Under the pieces are notes generated by a model that worked only from the letters and a program-made list of their open reading frames with translations, had not been told where the DNA came from and did no database searches. A stretch of DNA of 64,000 bases from Kibdelosporangium banguiense. GTDB taxonomy: Bacteria; Actinomycetota; Actinomycetes; Mycobacteriales; Pseudonocardiaceae. The position numbers and the translations under genes were made by a program. The stretch is from assembly GCF_017876405.1 (NCBI RefSeq), contig NZ_JAGINW010000001.1:6585203-6649202 (forward strand). The letters run 5' to 3'. Shown piece by piece: positions 60,758 to 64,000 of the stretch. The stretch's first letter is position 1. Every line of letters begins with the position of its first letter.

Positions 60758-62179
60758 ATGTCTGATATGGGCTTACTCGACCGGATCGACGACTGGCTCG
60801 GCGACGGGCTGGAACGGCTGCTGTGCTCCCACCACGCCCACCGGCTGCGAAAACTCGGGTGGGGCGAGGTCCTGGACGAGCCGGCACATGGCTGGTTCTC
60901 GCCACATGCCCCGATCCGCCACGGCTGCCGCCTGGAAGTCCTGATCGACGGTGAGCAGGCGCTGCCGGCGATGGTGGCGGCCATCCAGGGCGCCCGTTCG
61001 CACGTCTACATCGCCGGCTGGCATTCCAGTCCCGACTTCAAACCGACCCGGGAACCCGGCGCGCAGCCGTTGCGGGACCTGCTCGCGGAGGTCTCACAGC
61101 GGGTACCGGTCCGGGTGCTGTTGTGGGCCGGGCCGCCTGTGCCCGCATTCCAGCCGACGCGGGCACGGGCGCGTAAGGCGTGCGAGGAGTTCATGCGCGA
61201 CAGCCAGGTCCGGTGCGTGCTCGACTCCCGCGAACGAACCCTGCACTGCCATCACGAAAAGCTCGTCATCGTGGACGACGAGGTCGCATTCGTGGGCGGG
61301 ATGGACTTCACCGCGATGGAGGGCGACCGGCATGACAGCCCGCAACATCCCGCTGATCGGCCCATAGGATGGCATGATCTGACGACGAAAGCCCATGGCC
61401 CGGTCGTCGCCGACGTCACCCGGCACTTCGTACGGCGCTGGCGCGAAGTGGCAGGCGAGGATCTGCCGAAGGTCAAGACGCCTGGCCCGGCCGGTGACCA
61501 CACTGTCCAATTCGTACGGACGGTGCCGGAGCGGACCTATGAGTTCGCGCCGTCCGGTGAGTTCACCGTCCTGGACACGTACATGCGTGCGTTGAGATCG
61601 GCCGAGCGCCTGGTGTACCTGGAGAACCAGTTCCTCTGGTCGCCCGAGATCACCGAGGTGCTGATCGGCAAACTGCGTGAGCCTCCTGATGATCGTTTCA
61701 GGCTTGTGCTTGTGTTGCCGCGTAAGCCGAGCAACGGTGCCGATACGACTCGTGGGCAGCTCGGCAGGCTGGTCGACGCCGATGACGGCGCTGGTCGGCT
61801 GCTCGCTGTCACGCTTACCTCGCATGACGGCGACAACGCGGTTCCAGTGTATGTGCATGCCAAGCTTGGCATCGTGGACGACAAATGGATGACCATCGGC
61901 TCCGCGAACCTCAACGAGCATTCCCTGTTCAACGACACCGAGGCCAATCTCGTCGTCACGGATGCCGCGTTGATCAAGCAGACCAGGCTCCGGCTCTGGG
62001 CCGAACACCTGCAGCGCTCAGTATCCGAAGTGGACGATGAGCCCGACAAGGTGATCGACCAGCTCTGGCGTCCACTCGCCGAAGGCGCACAACCTCACCG
62101 GATAGCGTTGCTGCCAGGCGTGTCCCGGCGGGCGGAACGGCTGGAAGGCCCGTTGCGCGGCTTGCTGGTGGACGGCTAG
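60758..62179 (+). CDS. Phospholipase D-family protein
   Basis: A 473-residue PLD with both HKD motifs: CHHEKLVIVDDEVAFVGGMD (first) and VHAKLGIVDDKWMTIGSAN (second). No signal peptide or transmembrane helix. Likely hydrolyses or transfers a phosphodiester head group, or is a cardiolipin-synthase relative. Confidence 0.94.
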   Translation: MSDMGLLDRIDDWLGDGLERLLCSHHAHRLRKLGWGEVLDEPAHGWFSPHAPIRHGCRLEVLIDGEQALPAMVAAIQGARSHVYIAGWHSSPDFKPTREPGAQPLRDLLAEVSQRVPVRVLLWAGPPVPAFQPTRARARKACEEFMRDSQVRCVLDSRERTLHCHHEKLVIVDDEVAFVGGMDFTAMEGDRHDSPQHPADRPIGWHDLTTKAHGPVVADVTRHFVRRWREVAGEDLPKVKTPGPAGDHTVQFVRTVPERTYEFAPSGEFTVLDTYMRALRSAERLVYLENQFLWSPEITEVLIGKLREPPDDRFRLVLVLPRKPSNGADTTRGQLGRLVDADDGAGRLLAVTLTSHDGDNAVPVYVHAKLGIVDDKWMTIGSANLNEHSLFNDTEANLVVTDAALIKQTRLRLWAEHLQRSVSEVDDEPDKVIDQLWRPLAEGAQPHRIALLPGVSRRAERLEGPLRGLLVDG

Positions 62180-62208
62180 GCCAGGGAATCCTTGTGCTCA
62201 GGCCGTGC

Positions 62209-63378
62209 TCACCGGGGCCTGCGAATATCGGCAAGTAAAAGGCCACTGCGCGGTTTGGGCGTGAAATAGGTGGCTTTTCTCGGCATTCTTTCGCCCGCGC
62301 CATGCACCGCGAGGACGTCGGCCAGCGGCACCGGAGCGATCAACAGCACCGCGTCGGCGTCGGGCCGTGGCGTCCGTACACCAGGCAACGGTCGTACGTG
62401 GGGACCGGCCGGATCGAGGCCAAGCGCGCCTTCGATCATGAGCTGCTCCACGAGCCGGTGATCGATGTCGCGGCCGGATCGGGGCAGCCGCACGCGCAAA
62501 GCCTTGTCCCCGGCCAGGACGACGACTGTGCCGGGGACCGCAGGCGGTGTCCGGTCCTGCGCCGGGGCGACCTCGAGGCCGGCCTGCTGCCAGCGCTGGG
62601 CCAGGTCGTCGATGGTCAGCCCGGTGCCGGTGAGCACGCGGTTGATCGGGCCGATGCGCAGTTGCGGGCCGCCGGTGATCAGCGCGAGCAACGAACCACG
62701 GCCGGCCAGCCCGGCGGCGGCCACCCGGTGGTTGCCGTCGGCGACCAGCAGGGACTGGCCGCAGGCCGCGGCCAGGACGGCTTTCTGCACCTCGCCCCTG
62801 CCCACCAGCCACATCCGGTTACGGTGGCCGTCGCCGGTCATGGAAATGGTCGGTTCACCCAGTTCGGCGACGGCCTGCAGCAGCAGTTCGGTGAACAGAT
62901 CACCACCCGTTGCCGGCACCAGCATCGCCGCACTCGTCGCGCAGCCGAGGCCACTGAGCATGGCCGCCCGCTCGGCCACCACATCCGGGTAGACCTCTTC
63001 GGTGTGGCGCACGAACGTCAGGCCTTCGGCGTTGACAGCCGCGGGATCGACGATGCACAACACGCCCAGCGCGGACCCTTCCGGGCCGTCGCCCCAGGAC
63101 AACGCGACGACATCGTTGACCGGCCGATAGTGCCTGGCGCGCAACTCGTTCAGCGCAGTCCGGCCGATCGGCAGCGCCTCGGGCAACGACAGGTTGCGCG
63201 CGAGGGCCACGGGTGTCCGATGTGGATGCTGAGCCGCGAGCAACGTCGCCTCGGCCGCACCGGGCCGGGCCAGGGCCGCGGTGATCTGGTCGGGTTCGGC
63301 GAACTCGTCGACATCAGGGCCGGGGACGGTGTCCCGCACGACCCATCCAGTCCTGATCCGGCCGACCCAGCTCTTCAT
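62209..63378 (-). CDS. DUF1015-family protein
   Basis: A 389-residue protein of the DUF1015 family: the central LLVADGNHRVAAAGL and C-terminal RMPRKATYFTPKPRSGLLL are its marks. Function unknown; cytosolic. GTG/ATG start at 63378, 30-nt gap to the PLD gene, convergent. Confidence 0.9.
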   Translation of the reverse strand: MKSWVGRIRTGWVVRDTVPGPDVDEFAEPDQITAALARPGAAEATLLAAQHPHRTPVALARNLSLPEALPIGRTALNELRARHYRPVNDVVALSWGDGPEGSALGVLCIVDPAAVNAEGLTFVRHTEEVYPDVVAERAAMLSGLGCATSAAMLVPATGGDLFTELLLQAVAELGEPTISMTGDGHRNRMWLVGRGEVQKAVLAAACGQSLLVADGNHRVAAAGLAGRGSLLALITGGPQLRIGPINRVLTGTGLTIDDLAQRWQQAGLEVAPAQDRTPPAVPGTVVVLAGDKALRVRLPRSGRDIDHRLVEQLMIEGALGLDPAGPHVRPLPGVRTPRPDADAVLLIAPVPLADVLAVHGAGERMPRKATYFTPKPRSGLLLADIRRPR

Positions 63379-63493
63379 CGTCCGGCCAGATTACTCGCCG
63401 AGTGGGCACCATCCGCGCAACTACGCACGCGACGCGACCGGTTTTGTCAGACCCCTGAGGTACTACTTCTCGCATGAAGCTTGGAGGTTGTTG

Positions 63494-64000
63494 ATGCCGT
63501 TCGCCGACGAGATGCTCAGTACCGAGATCCCTGCCGCACTGGCGAAATGCCTGGCCGGGCCCGGCCGCAGGTTCGCGAAGGTCAAGGCCCTGGACCTGGC
63601 CGGGCTGAGCCTGCGCGAGCGGGTGGATCTGGTGCGGGAGGCGCTGCTGGCCGAGGTCACGGGTTATCCCGAGCTCGACCAGTTGATCCGGGAGGGCCTG
63701 GCGAAGCCGGAGTTCACCGGCTGGATGATCTGGCCGGTGACCGAGGCTGTGTCGGTATCCGCGGTGGCCGATGGCAGCGCGAAGGCGTTCCGCTCGGCAA
63801 TGGCGCTGCTGGCCGAGCTCACCAAGCGGCTCACGGCCGAGTTCGGGATCCGCGCGTTGCTCGAGGCCGACCTGGAGAATGCGTTGCCGATCGTGCTCAA
63901 GTGGACAAAGAACCCGGATGAGCACGTCCGGCGGCTGGCGTCGGAAGGCACCCGGCCGTTTCTGCCGTGGGCCAAGCGTGTCCAGGCGATCGTGGCGCGG
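63494..64000 (+). CDS. DNA alkylation repair (AlkC/AlkD-like HEAT-repeat) protein, partial
   Basis: 169 codons up to the right edge, no stop. ATG 63494 follows GGAGG at 63484. Alpha-helical sequence with LREALLAEVTGYPELDQLI and the family mark WTKNPDEHVRRLASEGTRPF, LPWAKRV, typical of AlkD/AlkC-like 3-methyladenine glycosylases. C-terminal half missing. Confidence 0.85.
   Translation, partial: MPFADEMLSTEIPAALAKCLAGPGRRFAKVKALDLAGLSLRERVDLVREALLAEVTGYPELDQLIREGLAKPEFTGWMIWPVTEAVSVSAVADGSAKAFRSAMALLAELTKRLTAEFGIRALLEADLENALPIVLKWTKNPDEHVRRLASEGTRPFLPWAKRVQAIVAR

Noticed and set aside
1..64000. tRNA, rRNA, transposase, integrase or attachment sites
   Set aside because: None found while reading both strands; repeats near 56.8-57.0 kb lack any transposase gene.

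Overview
The window comes from the chromosome of a GC-rich actinomycete, probably of the Pseudonocardiales (inference). Signs are the high GC, the many GTG/TTG starts, ATGA/GTGA-coupled gene pairs, a conservon-type sensor operon, an F420-type luciferase-like oxidoreductase, a DUF3558 lipoprotein and a Methyltransf_19 (DUF574) methyltransferase.

Positions 1-41283 look like one large hybrid biosynthetic locus, cut by the left edge. Leftward (13029 to <1) run an acyl/aryl-AMP ligase, an adenylation-less C-T protein, a C-A-T-C-A-T synthetase (A1 reads as glycine; A2 has an acidic, unassigned pocket) and a C-A-T-TE protein fused to an MFS exporter. The last A domain carries a cysteine code, and its TE has Cys instead of Ser as nucleophile. 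Divergent from these (13129-16393) are a stand-alone carrier protein on a probably leaderless transcript, a free C domain and an N,N-dimethylformamidase-like protein. Then comes a sugar block: a glycosyltransferase-epimerase fusion, a formyltransferase with a repeat-rich insertion, a PIG-L deacetylase and an NAD-dependent epimerase (leftward, 20947-16375), and a PP2C-like protein plus nucleotide-sugar dehydrogenase (rightward, 21067-23095). An MHYT membrane protein and an aldehyde dehydrogenase follow.

Positions 25993-41283 are a tightly coupled rightward operon. A PUFA-synthase-like PKS (two PfaD/nitronate-monooxygenase-like regions-KS-AT-ACP-KR) and a partner (KS-AT-DH-PPTase-like) are followed by a discrete ACP, an alpha/beta hydrolase, a GT1 glycosyltransferase, a membrane-anchored zinc-ribbon methyltransferase and a galactokinase-like GHMP protein. 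The simplest reading is a glycosylated lipopeptide or peptide-glycolipid with a reduced acyl chain, a Gly-X-Cys-type peptide and an N-formyl or N-deacylated aminosugar/uronic acid. I cannot name a known product. Whether the NRPS and PKS halves feed one molecule is inference.

Positions 41364-64000 look like ordinary chromosome. They hold a DUF574 methyltransferase, an acetate-type symporter with its DUF485 partner, a conservon-like operon lacking its usual GTPase, three TetR-family regulators each next to a clear inverted-repeat operator, a GntR regulator preceded by a micro-ORF, a VIT-type transporter, a secreted ThuA-ricin protein, HIT and D-cysteine desulfhydrase-like enzymes, a DHA2 exporter, a phospholipase D-like protein, DUF1015 and, cut by the right edge, a DNA alkylation repair protein. 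A G/T-skewed 0.87-kb gap (56388-57254) contains a long imperfect inverted repeat. No tRNA, rRNA, CRISPR array, transposase or integrase was seen.
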